Shown: one piece after another, positions 33,361-43,745 of the stretch
How positions within the stretch are numbered: position 1 is the first letter of the stretch
How the letters are laid out: each line of letters opens with the position of its first letter
The notes under the pieces: model-generated
Databases searched by the model: none
Told to the model about the DNA's origin: nothing
What the model saw: the letters and a program-made list of their open reading frames with translations, nothing else
Source: Zingiber officinale
Taxonomy: Eukaryota > Streptophyta > Magnoliopsida > Zingiberales > Zingiberaceae
Assembly: GCF_018446385.1 (NCBI RefSeq)
Contig: NW_024589872.1
Span: forward strand, 1 to 64,000
Direction: 5' to 3'
Length of the DNA stretch: 64,000 bases
Made by a program: the position numbers and the translations under genes

Positions 33361-34097
33361 AGTTTTGATAGTAACGGACACTAAATCATAGCCATTGATC
33401 AAAAAACGATCAAATGATCCTAACCGTTGAAAAAAAATACCCAAAAAATCCTCCCAACGGCTACGAACCGCCGGTTAACCGGCGGTTCCAACGGCTATGA
33501 ACCGCCGGTTAACCGGCAGCCGGTTCAACCCGCCGGTTTTACATCCAATGAATCGGAACCGGCCCGGCAACTTGCCGGGCCGGTTCCGGTTCGACCCGGC
33601 GAACCGGGTCAACGGGCAACCGACCCGTTGACCCGGTTACGAGCCCGGGCCGGGTCCGGGCCAGACCCGGCCCGGGGTCGGGTCTAGCTACCGAGCCCTC
33701 TCCGACTTCCACTTGCCAAGTTCCCATACTTGGACTTCTCCGTGCCAAGTCTCTATACTTGGATTTTCTCTCGTGCCAAGCTCCCTGCTTGGACTTTTCC
33801 CGTGCCAAGCTCCCTGCTTGGACTTTTCCCGTGCCAAGTCAACTCACCTCGGGTCAACCAGGTCAACCTTGACCAAGGGTTGTACCCACAACCTCCCAAG
33901 TTTCTGTTCTTGTCAAGCATCAAGATACAACTTGAGTCAGGTCAACTCGAGTCAGGTCAACCAGGTCAACCTTGACCTAAGGTTGCACCAACAATCTCCC
34001 ATCAAAATATAACTCTTCTGTTCTCGTCAAACATCAAAATACAACTCGAGTCGGGTCAACCAGGTCAACCTTGACCTAAGGTTGCACCAACAATGAG

Positions 34098-35010
34098 CAG
34101 TGTGCGGCTTCCGCTCGGAAGGTGGTGGATGCTCAGTCGAAGCTTCCTTCCTCCGGGCCGCCTGGGCTTCCTCCACGTTGATATATTCATTAGCCCGGTG
34201 TATCATATGATCGTAGTCTCGGGGCGGCTTCCGAATGAGCGAGTGGAAGAAATCCCCGATCACGAGGCCTTGCGTAAATGCGTTCATCATCGTCTCGGAG
34301 GTGGCCGTTGGAATGTCCATGGCCACCTGGTTGAATCGCTGGATATAAGCTCTGAGCAACTCTCCGGGCTCTTCCTTGATGGCGAATAAGCTCACGCTAG
34401 TCTTCAGGTAGCGCCGACTGCTCGCAAAATGGTGGAGGAAGGTCGTTCGGAAGTCTTTAAAACTTGTGATGGATCCGTCCGGAAGCCTCCGAAACCACCG
34501 TTGAGCCGATCCCGAGTGGGTGGTAAGAAAAACTCGACATTTCACTCCATCCGTGTACTGATGAAGGGTAGCGGTGTTGTCGAACTTACCCAAATGATCA
34601 TCCGGGTCGGTAGCTCCATTGTATTCACCGATCGCCGGGGGCACATAGTGTTTTGGCAGAGGGTCTTGTAGAATTGCCTCTGAGAATTGACGGTTGATCC
34701 GTTCGGGCGAGGTGTCCGCTCGGGGAGCTTTGCCTTTTCTGCTGTCTCGTCTTGGTACTTCATCTGAAGAAGATCCTCGATCACGATTAACTGCTACGGC
34801 TTCAGGAGTGCGGAATAGAGCCCGATGGAATGGAACTATGGCCTGAGGTGCTTCTGCTCGGCCCCCTGATACTGATGCTGCTGGCTGCTCAATTCGCTCG
34901 GCTTGCGACTTCTGTTTTTGTTCCACAAGCTTAGCTGCCCTTGATTCGATCAGAGCGTCGAGCTCCTCTGTGGAGAGCATCACTGAGTGTGATCGTCCAA
35001 CTTCATCCAT
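34098..35010 (-). pseudogene. Antisense Ty3/gypsy gag (fossil)
   Basis: Minus-strand frame with the retrotransposon gag core: segments such as DPDDHLGKFDNTATLHQYTD, KCRVFLTTHSGSAQRWFRRL and LLRAYIQRFNQVAMD are typical of plant Ty3/gypsy capsid-domain proteins. It reads away from the right LTR and is interrupted at 34098 by the gag-only element. More gag-like minus-strand material, with a zinc-knuckle-like CSFHRTDTHNTRDC, lies on the far side of that insertion at about 24090-24309. It is a broken relic. Confidence 0.85.
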
Positions 35011-35113
35011 TGCTTCCGATCGGATGCAGGAGCGTTCCCACAGACGGCGTCAAATTGATCCTGTCCGAAAGCTGAATCAACGGACACTGGGCACGTGGCG
35101 CTCTCCAAGTGGA
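35011..35113 (-). other. Inverted primer-binding region and LTR tail inside the gypsy element
   Basis: Read on the minus strand, 35113-35059 repeats the last 55 bp or so of the element's own LTR, ending TTTCGGACA. It is followed by a primer-binding region (ggatcaatttgacgcc...) and the gag leader. The homology stops sharply at about 35113. This places a second, inverted 5' junction inside the element. Confidence 0.8.
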
Positions 35114-35443
35114 GGTGAGGTCGGCGCCGTACGCTGACGACAGCGGGAGCGCCACGTGTCAACAGGACGCAGGGCGCATTTAATGAACGCCTGTCACCGC
35201 GCGCAACGCGCGTGCATGGCGTTACTGGAGAAGATTTGGCACGGATGCCGAGAGGATACCGCAAGCGTCAACACTGACCGTCCCTCCATGGATAGAGCTG
35301 AACGGGCATGACAAAGAATGTAAGCCGAGCGGAGGAGCATTCCCTAGCCCACCCAAACGGCCCGGTATAGCGGTCCTCAATCAGGTCGGCAGTCCAGTCA
35401 GTCGGACTCCGCCTCCTTCGACTAGACTTGAGGGGGAGGCAAG
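35114..35443 (+). other. 3' non-coding segment and polypurine tract of the gypsy element
   Basis: GC-rich DNA between the inverted junction and the right LTR, with no open frame of note. It ends in the purine-rich tract that marks the plus-strand 3' LTR boundary. Confidence 0.6.
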
Positions 35444-36332
35444 TGATCCGGTGGTAAGGCCGGAGGACCCTCATGAGGGAAAGGTCAACGACGCGTGGAG
35501 GTCAACAGTCAAAAAAGGGAGGTCAACCCCAGGGGCTCGACGAGCGGATAGGACATGCTGATCACTAGGCGGTGACCTTCACCCGAGAGAGCAACCATTT
35601 GGCCGTGGGCCCAGATTTCCAATGAGGGAGATCATATGGCCGAGCGGATAGTCCACTCGGCCGAGGTGCAAAGAAAGAGCAACGGCCGAGCAGCCTACCC
35701 GCTCGGCCAGATATTCTGGCCGAGCAGTTTACCCGCTCGGCCAGGGTGTCAGGCTATGAGAGCCGAATAGGCGATGACCCTGAACTTTCCCGGACGGACG
35801 ACCACCTACGCCAGACCAAAGGTGAATAGCCTGGCCGAGCGGCTTGATGATCGATCTGGGAAGAGGAAGTCAAAAGGTATGGGACAGTGTGGACGTCATC
35901 TTAGTAACCCCTGTTGCTGACAATAGGCATGTTCGAGGACCAGACCACACTCAATATCGTACGACGAGGGATTCTGCTGTCCCATCAAAGACGTGCTTGG
36001 ACTGTAGCAGTATGTTGTCAGGTAAGCTTGCTGACAAGCCCTTACTGAGGTATGGGCTGGGGACACGTATTCACCTCGGTATGTGTGCATGAGCTCCTTC
36101 CCAGCTCTATATAAGGAGTCTCGCATTTCACCGAAGGTACGCATTCTTTGAGACTTGGAGCCACTTCTTCGTTGTTCGCTTACCTGACTTGAGCGTCGGA
36201 GGGTCGTCGCCGGGAGCCCCTTCCCGGTCCGACTTCTGTGCAGGTTCGCCGGAGGTCCGTGCGGACAGTCAAGAGATCTGCGTCAGCCACTTGGAGAGCG
36301 TCACGTGCCCAGTGTCCGTTGATTTAGCTTTC

Positions 36333-36337
<5 letters not shown>
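35444..36337 (+). repeat. Right (3') LTR of the gypsy-type element
   Basis: Near-identical partner of the copy at 23168-24062, preceded by the purine tract ttgagggggaggcaag (35428-35443). It runs into a TA/TG microsatellite at its outer edge. Confidence 0.9.

Positions 36338-36427
<90 letters not shown>
36338..36427. repeat. (TA)n(TG)n compound microsatellite
   Basis: About 25 TA units are followed by about 19 TG units, starting exactly at the outer edge of the right gypsy LTR. Expansion here would hide any target duplication. Confidence 0.95.
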
Positions 36428-36430
<3 letters not shown>

Positions 36431-36944
36431 TAAAGTAGTATTTATAAATATAATATTTATAGGAACAATAGAGTAATTCTGAAAGTTAAAATTTTATAAT
36501 ATTGTAATGTTAATTAAGTATCATTGTTTATTTTAAATAAAAAATAATAAAATATTTTATATGATTTTATAATTTTAAAAAAAAATATATTCATGGCTAA
36601 CAATTATGTAATAAAAAATAAAAATAAAAATCATAATTTTTTATATCTATTAGTTGGATGCTAAATTTTAAAAAATTTAAGCTATTCAATATTAATGAAG
36701 TATAGATTTTAAATATAATAATTATCATATAAAAATATTAATAAATTTAAATATAGGTTGATAATTAAATTAAGAATAAGAAAAATAGAATATTTTAAAG
36801 AATATTCTTTTTTTAGTGTGGATAGATTGGAGCTGAAATAGTGTTGGGACGCTATAAATAATTTTAGACAATTTAATAAAAAAACATTTTCTATAATTTA
36901 AAATGGGGATATCCTTATTTGTGTTTTTATATTTGTTAGTGTAC
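36428..36944. other. AT-rich intergenic DNA
   Basis: No coding potential. Composition matches the AT-rich DNA left of the gypsy element at 22700-23167, so this is probably the other side of the same host locus. Confidence 0.5.
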
Positions 36945-37074
36945 TGATGCGAAGCCTGGTGGGTTCGAAAGTTAGTAGATCAGAGTACGTGGCGGTAAAA
37001 ACTTAAAATAGGTCAAACTTGAGTAATATGCCCTAAATCTCTCCACATTGATCAGCCAAGGTTGATAGGACACT

Positions 37075-39095
37075 CCAAGGGGTCTTGCTTCTCACTTAGA
37101 AATTATCAAGACTTTGCTCCCCATCCTATACTAATTGGATGCCTCCAATCGAACATCTCAGGAGTCCAGCTCCCTAGTCAAATATCTACGAAGCTCTACT
37201 CCCCATCACACGTCGATTAAATATTCTTGACCAAACTTCTCGGGAGCCCAACTCCCTAGTGAAATACTTATGGGGCTTTGCTTCCCATCCTATGTCGATC
37301 GGATACCTCCGATTGAATGCCCTAGTGGCCCAGCTCTCCAGTCATATACTTACGGGGCTTTGCTCCCCATCCTATGTCAATCGGATGAGTCTGATAAGAT
37401 ATCTCAGGGGCCAACTACTTAGTCAGATACTTACAGGACTCTACTCCCTATCACACACTGATCAGATATCTCTAACCTGACTTCTCAGGGGTTTAACTAT
37501 TGGGATGGAAGCGCAGCGGAAGACATATAATGAATCATGGATCTTTCGTGGTACATATAGTTTACATAAAATAATATAAAACATACCTCGAGTTCTCGAT
37601 ATGTGTGAATAATATCACAGACATATAAGACAGATAAGAGCCCCACGTGTGACTCCTCTAGCGGTATCCACGCGCACTAGATTACGAACTTGACATGATC
37701 CGTTAGGTGCTAGCCTTTTGGATCGACAAAGCCTTGGAAGCACTACGATCTCTTTCGAACGAAGAAGAAGTTGACGAGGGAAACTCGGAGAGAATGAAAT
37801 CCTTTTCCTTGAATCTTTTCGAGGATGACTATTTATAACTTCCAAGGAATATGAAGAGTTAAGCTTTCAATTAATTAATCATTTATGATCTTCATTAATA
37901 AGGAAGATAAAGAGTTATAGGCTCCATAAATTCTTCATTTATGACCTTCATTATGATGAATCTTCAAATTCTCCATTAATTATCATTATAATGACTATTC
38001 AAATTCTCCATTAATCATCATGATTATGACTATTCAAATTCTCTCTTCTTTGTATCAAATAAATCCATATTTGATCTTGATCTCGACTAGTTTCCGATAC
38101 CATTGTTCATGTCTACGTGCTATGCGTGCAACCCTCTAGGTTTTATACACGAAGACAGTGTAAATTCATACACAGACTAAGATAACCGTCTAGCAATAGT
38201 TTTTAGCCACCCAACGTGATAAAATTAATATCAGTCATAAACTGTAAACCACTATGAACTGATTACTGTGTAATTCAATCTCTTCATCTAAAGCCTACAT
38301 CCCAATTAATTCGATACATTATGCATCATTATCAAATTAATTGTTTTATTTGATTTCCAAGATATAATAGACTCCTCTTGAATGATAAATCATTCCTCCC
38401 ATGACCATGAATTTTGAGTCACTAATATCTCTATCAAGCGGTCAGGATGTTAACTCCTAATCCAAGAGAGCGATGAATCCTCTATTGACTCAACACTATT
38501 CTCTCTACGTTTTGTCATACACCCAACTACCGTATTAATCACAATCCGATTAAAGACGGCTTTTAACGGCGCCAAAGCACATAACTCTACGCATAGAATA
38601 AATGAAGGTCTCAAGTCAAAAGATCAGTTACACTCGTTCATAAGAGGAGTAACCAATGATGTTTAATATGTGGTCTCCTCTTGAGCGGGTCGTGTCCAGT
38701 GTACCTCTAAACTCAAGGCACCCCCAAGTACAACTTGGATATTCATCCCTCCGATCTATCTCGACCTAGTCATACTCAACGTTGATCTAAATATCCATGT
38801 ATCCTCTAAATATCTATCCGATCAAGGACTGTTTTCAGATTAATATACTCATTAATCTGTGAGACTTTATCATTAATCATATATGTACAAAAAAGTAAAT
38901 AATTAATGATAATTCTTACCTTTATTAAATAATTATCCATAAAATACTTAAAGAGTGTCTTGGTATATAAGTGCACACACTAACATTAACCTCCCAGTAC
39001 AATACTTACGGAGCTCTCCTTCCCATCACACACTGATTAGATATCTCCGACCGGCCCCCTTAGGGGCCCAATTCTCCACTGAATACTATCATGAC
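37075..39095. repeat. 82-bp tandem array in the old gypsy-type LTR
   Basis: About five to six diverged units of roughly 82 bp carry the recurring words 'ctcaggggcccaactcccta', 'atacttacggggctttgctc' and 'catcctatgtcgatcggat'. The solo LTR at 37498-38985 splits the array; its two sides join within one unit. Confidence 0.75.
37498..38985 (-). mobile_element. Solo LTR of a Copia-type element (fossil)
   Basis: It is flanked by a 5-bp duplication ttaac (37493-37497 and 38986-38990). On the minus strand it begins TGTTAGTG and ends near CTTCCGCTGCGCTTCCATCCC, sharing the GCGCAGCGGAA motif with the other LTRs here. No primer-binding site, gag or second LTR adjoins it, so it probably formed by LTR-LTR recombination. 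Length is 1488 bp. Confidence 0.65.
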
Positions 39096-42000
39096 CCTGA
39101 CACCCCCTTGTGAGAGACTTGACACCTTGTTCTTGGCTCATTTTCTTATCGATAAGATAAATGACTAATAGTCAGTATTTCTTTCGACCCACGAGCCCAT
39201 TTCACAATTAATACGGTATATGAGTTTGTCAGAGAATACTGTATCTTTGTATATACGGAATATTCTTCTCATAGCTACAATTGGATTATTGGATACAGTG
39301 TAACCATAGCGATTAGCAATGGCGGACCGACTGGGGAGGCTGAGGGAGGCTTCAACCCCCCCCCCCCCCCCTCAGTCTGGCTGCCGTCCATTGAACATCA
39401 CCGGACCACAAGAAATTTCCCGCACAGAGCAAGAGGATGAGGAGGCTTCAACTTCCCCCACCTGGACGCCGCCCACGATGCTAGCTGCCATTGCCGGTGT
39501 AGACACTGTGTCGGTGCGCCGTGTGCAGGTGCTGCTACGGCGCTGGCGCGCTGTGCTATGTAGTTGTGCGCCTGTGCGATACGGGTGCGCTGCAGCGCTG
39601 CGACTGTCGGAGAAGAAAGAATATTTTTTCTCATGTTTTTACCATTTCTAATTAAACAATATGAGTGGGGCCCAAAGTTAAATGAATTAAATAATAAAAA
39701 AACAAAAAAGATTAAACACAAACTCTGCAAATCCGTTTTTTTATTTTCTTTGCCCCTTCGTTGTTGCTTCACAGAACGGTGGAAACCTTAAGTCCCTAAC
39801 TTCTTCCTCTCCCACTCCAACTTTCCTCCAAGGCTCTAGAGTCTAAGGCTCCAAGCCTCCAAGTCTCCAAGTGCAGTAGTCGGTGCCTCGGTGGAGTCGG
39901 AGTCACGGTCTCACTCGTGGGCAGCCAAGGCAGCAGGCAACGACAATAGCCTGAAGTCTCCATTCTCCAACTGGTAACCGAGTCTCTAATTCTAAGGCTC
40001 CAAGCTCCAACACCATTTCTCTATAAGGTTAGAACTTAGATTTATTGTGTTTTAATTTTTTTATTATTTGATTTTTTTTGAAAATGTATAGAATACCATA
40101 TTACCACTGTAGTTAAGTTTTCTATTAGATTGGTAGTTTTCCATTATTATTTTATTTTTTTATAAAATGTGCAGAATTATATTTGTAGTTTAGTTTTCCA
40201 TGAGTATTCTATTAGAGTAGTGGTAGTGGTACTGTGGTAGTTTATTAAAGTTTTAGTTCAACATATATTTTTCCATTATATTTGTAGTTGTCCTTTACAT
40301 AATTTATTTTTAGTTATTTATTGTGTAGGATATGGAGAGATTTTTTAAACGAACTCGTAGTTCCGACTCTGGCTCCTCTAATGAGCTGAATGTTATTGAA
40401 CAAGTGGAAAATCAATCCCGTGTAGAATTAAATTTGGATGATATTGTTAATGATCCAGGATTACGAAAATTAATTGAAGAATTTGATATTACTATTCGAG
40501 ATCAAGCTCGAAGAGAGTATGCGCTCCAAAGGCCTTGTCAACCAAATGATCATATGTATCCGAAAATAACTTTTGGTAATCAAAAAAAGAAGTTTTCAAG
40601 GAACTTGGTATAAAACATATACATGGCTAGAGTATAGCATATCAAAAGATGTTGCATTTTATTTTTGGTGTTATCTTTTCAAACCGTTAAATAAAGAAAA
40701 TATAGATAATGCTTTATAAAAGATGGATACAACAATTGGAAAAGGGCATTAGAAAGATTCAATCGTCATATGGAGACTGTGAATAGTTGTCACAATGAAG
40801 TTAGAATACAATTTGAGGCTTTTCAAGATCAAAGGCATAGTGTGAAGAATATTTTACGAGTACATAGTCGTGATATGGAAATTGATTATCACACTCATTT
40901 AACAGCAATGTTGGATGTGACACGCTTTCTATTGAATCAAGGGTTGCCTTTTCGAGGGCACGATGAGTCAACTAGTTCTACAAATAGAGGTAATTTTCTT
41001 GAGTTGCTTGAATGGTATAGTCAACGAAATGAAGAGGTTTCTAAAGTTATAAAACAAAATGCTCTTGCAAACAATCAATTGACTTCCCCAAAAATTCAAA
41101 AGGATTTAGCACGTGCTTGTGCTTCAGAGATCACACTTGCTATAATCAATGATATTGGAGATAAATTCTTTTCTTTGATGGTTGATGAGGCTCAGGACAG
41201 TTCAATGAAGGAGCATATGAGAGTTGTTTTGAGGAATGTGAATAAAGAATGATGTGTGATTGAATGATTTCTTGCAGTTGTGCATGTACCTAGCGCTAGT
41301 TCTCATTCTTTGAAAATGGCTATTGATACTTTATTTGTGCAACATGGTTTATCATTATCTAGATTGAGAGGCCAAAGATATGATGGAGCTTCAAATATGC
41401 GTGGTGAGTTCAATGGATTGAAATCTCTGATACTACAAGAAAATCCATTTGCAATGTATGTTCATTATTTCTCTCACCAGCTCCAATTAGTCTTGTTGTT
41501 GTTGCCCATGACAATTTTATTGTGAGTGAATTTTTTAAATATATCACCATGATTATGAATATATCTGGAGCATCTTGTAAGAGGAGATATCAACTTAGAA
41601 AGATTCAACATGAGAAGATAATTGCTGAATTGGAAAGTAGAGAAATTACTAGTGGAAAAGGAAAAAATCAAGAAACTAGTTTAGCAAGGCCTGGAGATAC
41701 TCGTTGGGGATCACACTACTTAACATTACTTTATTTATGCTCTATGTGGTCTTTAGTGATAGAAGTGCTAGGAAATATACATGATGACGCCTCTTATTCT
41801 GCGAATAAAGATGTTGCCGTAGGTTTAATTGAGAAGATGAAGAGTTATCAATTTGTTTTTGTGTTACATTTGATGATGTATATATTGGGAATTATAAATG
41901 AGTTATCACTTTCCCGACAACAAGGGGATCAAAATATTGTTCAAGCCATGTTCTTGGTTAGAAGTGTGAAATGTCGACTACAAGACTTCAAGAAAGATGG

Positions 42001-42163
42001 ATGACAGATAATTTTGGAACAAGTTAACACATTTTGTGAATTGAATATGATTCCAATACTTGATATGGAGGACAACATGCTAACTCGTGGTCATGGTAGG
42101 TGTAAAGGGCAACTCATCACCAATTTCATCATTATCGTGTGGAGATTTTTTGTCAGGTATTAT

Positions 42164-43610
42164 TGTTGGTGCAATATCCCTCAGGTCAAGGGTGACCTGG
42201 TTAACCAAGCTGAGTCTTGGTTAGGGTTTAGATGTTTGACAATAAGATATTGATCGAAGAAGAGTCAAGTAGGTCAAGGTTGACCGGATACTTGACTGGG
42301 AAGTCCTAACTGGCATGTTAGGCAGAAGGTGAAAGTCCTAGTGAGTGAAGCTAGGCAGAAGGAAATCCTGGTGAGTGAAGCCAGGTGAAAGTCCTAGTAA
42401 GAGAAGCTAGGCAGATGGAAAACCCTAGTGAGTGAAGCTAGGTGAAAGTCCTGGTGAGTGAAGCCAGGCAAGGAAGGAAATCCAGATGGATCAAGGATGA
42501 TCGGACATCTGGTGTTGGGAAGTCCAAGTAGGTCAAAGGGATTGACTGGATACTTGGCAAGGAAGGAAGTCCAGATGGGTCAAGGTTGACCAGACATCTG
42601 GTGGAAGTCCAAGTAGGTCAATGGAGTGACCGGATACTTGGCACGACGAGTAAAAGTCCAAGTGGGTCAAAGGGATTGACCGGACACTTGGTGGGGAGTC
42701 CTGGCAGGTCAAGGGAGTGACCAGATGCGAGGCATGATGTACCAACAGGTCAAGGTTGACCGGATGTTGGTTAGGGAGGTTTGGGACTTGGTTTTGGGCA
42801 AAAACCAAGTGCTGGATCGATCCGTGGATCGATCCAGGCTCTGGATCGATCAGTGGATCGATTCAGATTCTTCCCAGCGAACAGAAAGCTTCTGGATCGA
42901 TCCGTGGATCGATCCAGAGGTCCCGATCGATCAGCCGATCGATCGGGACGATGCTGCTTCGCGCGATAAGCGCTGGATCGATCCGTGGATCGATCCAGGC
43001 GCGTTTCCAGAGCACAGAGGCGCTCTGGATCGATCCGTGGATCGATCCAAAGCCTCCCCGATCGATTCGGAACATTCGAATCGATCGGGATCCGACCGTT
43101 GCGTCGTGTTTAAAGCCGCAGGCGAGCGTGGTCTTCGGCATCTCTTCACGAGCTCTTCTCAGATCTCTCGCCAACTCCTCCACAGCGCTCTCAAAGATCA
43201 GATCGCCAGTTCTTGAAGGATCTTGGAAGCTTTCCAAGTCAAGAGGCGGATCAAAGGCAAGAAGAGAAGCTAGGGTTAGGGTTTTCTGTACTCATTGTAA
43301 GCTTTGCGCTTGTATTTTATTTCCCTTTCCTTTCTTCTTGTACTGAGAGTCTTGTAGGGCTTCTCCGCCCTCGGTAGTTACCGAAAAGGAGTGTTTCATA
43401 GTGGAGGGTGCGTGCGTGGTGTGGATCCTTGGATTAGTCACCTCCTTTGGAGGTGGATACCAAGTAAAATCCTAGTGTTAGCGTGGTTGTATTTGTTTCT
43501 GTATTTTCCGCTGCACATCCAAGAAGAAACAAGCAACGCCAAGCAACGAAGCGCACCGAGCGAACGCGACAAGCTATTCACCCCCCCTCTAGCTACTTTT
43601 GGTCCTAACA
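42164..43610 (+). repeat. 5' LTR of gag-only element B
   Basis: Runs TGTTGGTGCAATATC to GGTCCTAACA. The first 600 bp are short repeats of 'agtgaag(c)caggt' and 'aagtccaagtgggtcaa...gaccgga'. The middle (42815-43095) holds an array of GGATCGATCC-N2-3-GGATCGATCC palindromes. Near the end is tattttccgctgc, the motif shared with the other LTRs. Confidence 0.93.
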
Positions 43611-43745
43611 AGTGGTATCAGAGCGAGGCCGCTCTTCACCGGAATCATCGCCGGAAGGGTCAAGCATATCAAGAAAAGCTAGAGGGTGAAGAAGTTGGAG
43701 CAAATTCTTCAAGTTCAAGACTTCATCAAGCTCAACTTCAAGATG

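Larger units (their letters stand above)
30809..33686 (-). mobile_element. hAT-Ac type DNA transposon, apparently intact
   Basis: It is 2878 bp long and flanked by an 8-bp duplication gctaccga (30801-30808 and 33687-33694), the hAT hallmark. The ends are inverted: TAGACCTGACC on the left and TAGACCCGACC as the reverse complement of the right. Subterminal DNA at both ends is packed with CGGTTC/GAACCG words and palindromes. It carries one uninterrupted transposase frame with its own TATA box. It sits in the 5' LTR of gag-only element A, so it is younger than that element. Structure suggests potential autonomy; activity is not shown by sequence. Confidence 0.92.
24310..34092 (-). mobile_element. 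Gag-only (TR-GAG-like) Copia-related LTR element A (fossil)
   Basis: Inserted in the gypsy element with a 5-bp duplication atgag (24305-24309 and 34093-34097). It has long LTRs (about 1.87 kb on the left; 4.72 kb on the right including a nested hAT). Element orientation is minus: the primer-binding site TGGTATCAGAGC (29358-29369, minus strand, initiator-Met tRNA type) abuts the right LTR, and the polypurine tract (26179-26191) abuts the left LTR. The interior holds one gag frame and about 1.65 kb of non-coding DNA, with no protease, integrase or reverse transcriptase. It must rely on a partner for mobility. LTR divergence is roughly 2-3% by eye. Confidence 0.85.
29372..34092 (-). repeat. 5' LTR of gag-only element A, split by a hAT transposon
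   Basis: Same ends and internal layout as the LTR at 24310-26178, including the palindrome array (30005-30345). A 2878-bp hAT element with an 8-bp duplication splits it. It lacks one or two of the short tandem units present in the other LTR. Confidence 0.9.
23168..36337 (+). mobile_element. Ty3/gypsy-type LTR retroelement with antisense gag (fossil)
   Basis: The two outer LTRs are about 890 bp and about 2.5% different by eye (some twenty differences), so the insertion is fairly old. They run TG...CA and contain a TATA box (ctatataagg) in plus orientation. A primer-binding region (24063-24087) follows the left LTR and a polypurine tract (35428-35443) precedes the right LTR, so the LTR frame is plus. 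Yet the only protein-coding material, a gag, lies on the minus strand, next to a second inverted primer-binding region and LTR tail. No pol is present. The element is broken and interrupted by the insertion at 24310-34092. Flanks are TA/T runs and no clean target duplication is visible. Confidence 0.8.

Noticed and set aside
42725-43346. Long open frames in the LTR of element B (163 and 196 codons), repeated at 48443-49064
   Set aside because: They arise from the GATCGATC palindrome array giving WIDPWIDP/DRSVDRS repeats; no start context, no domain and identical in both LTRs.
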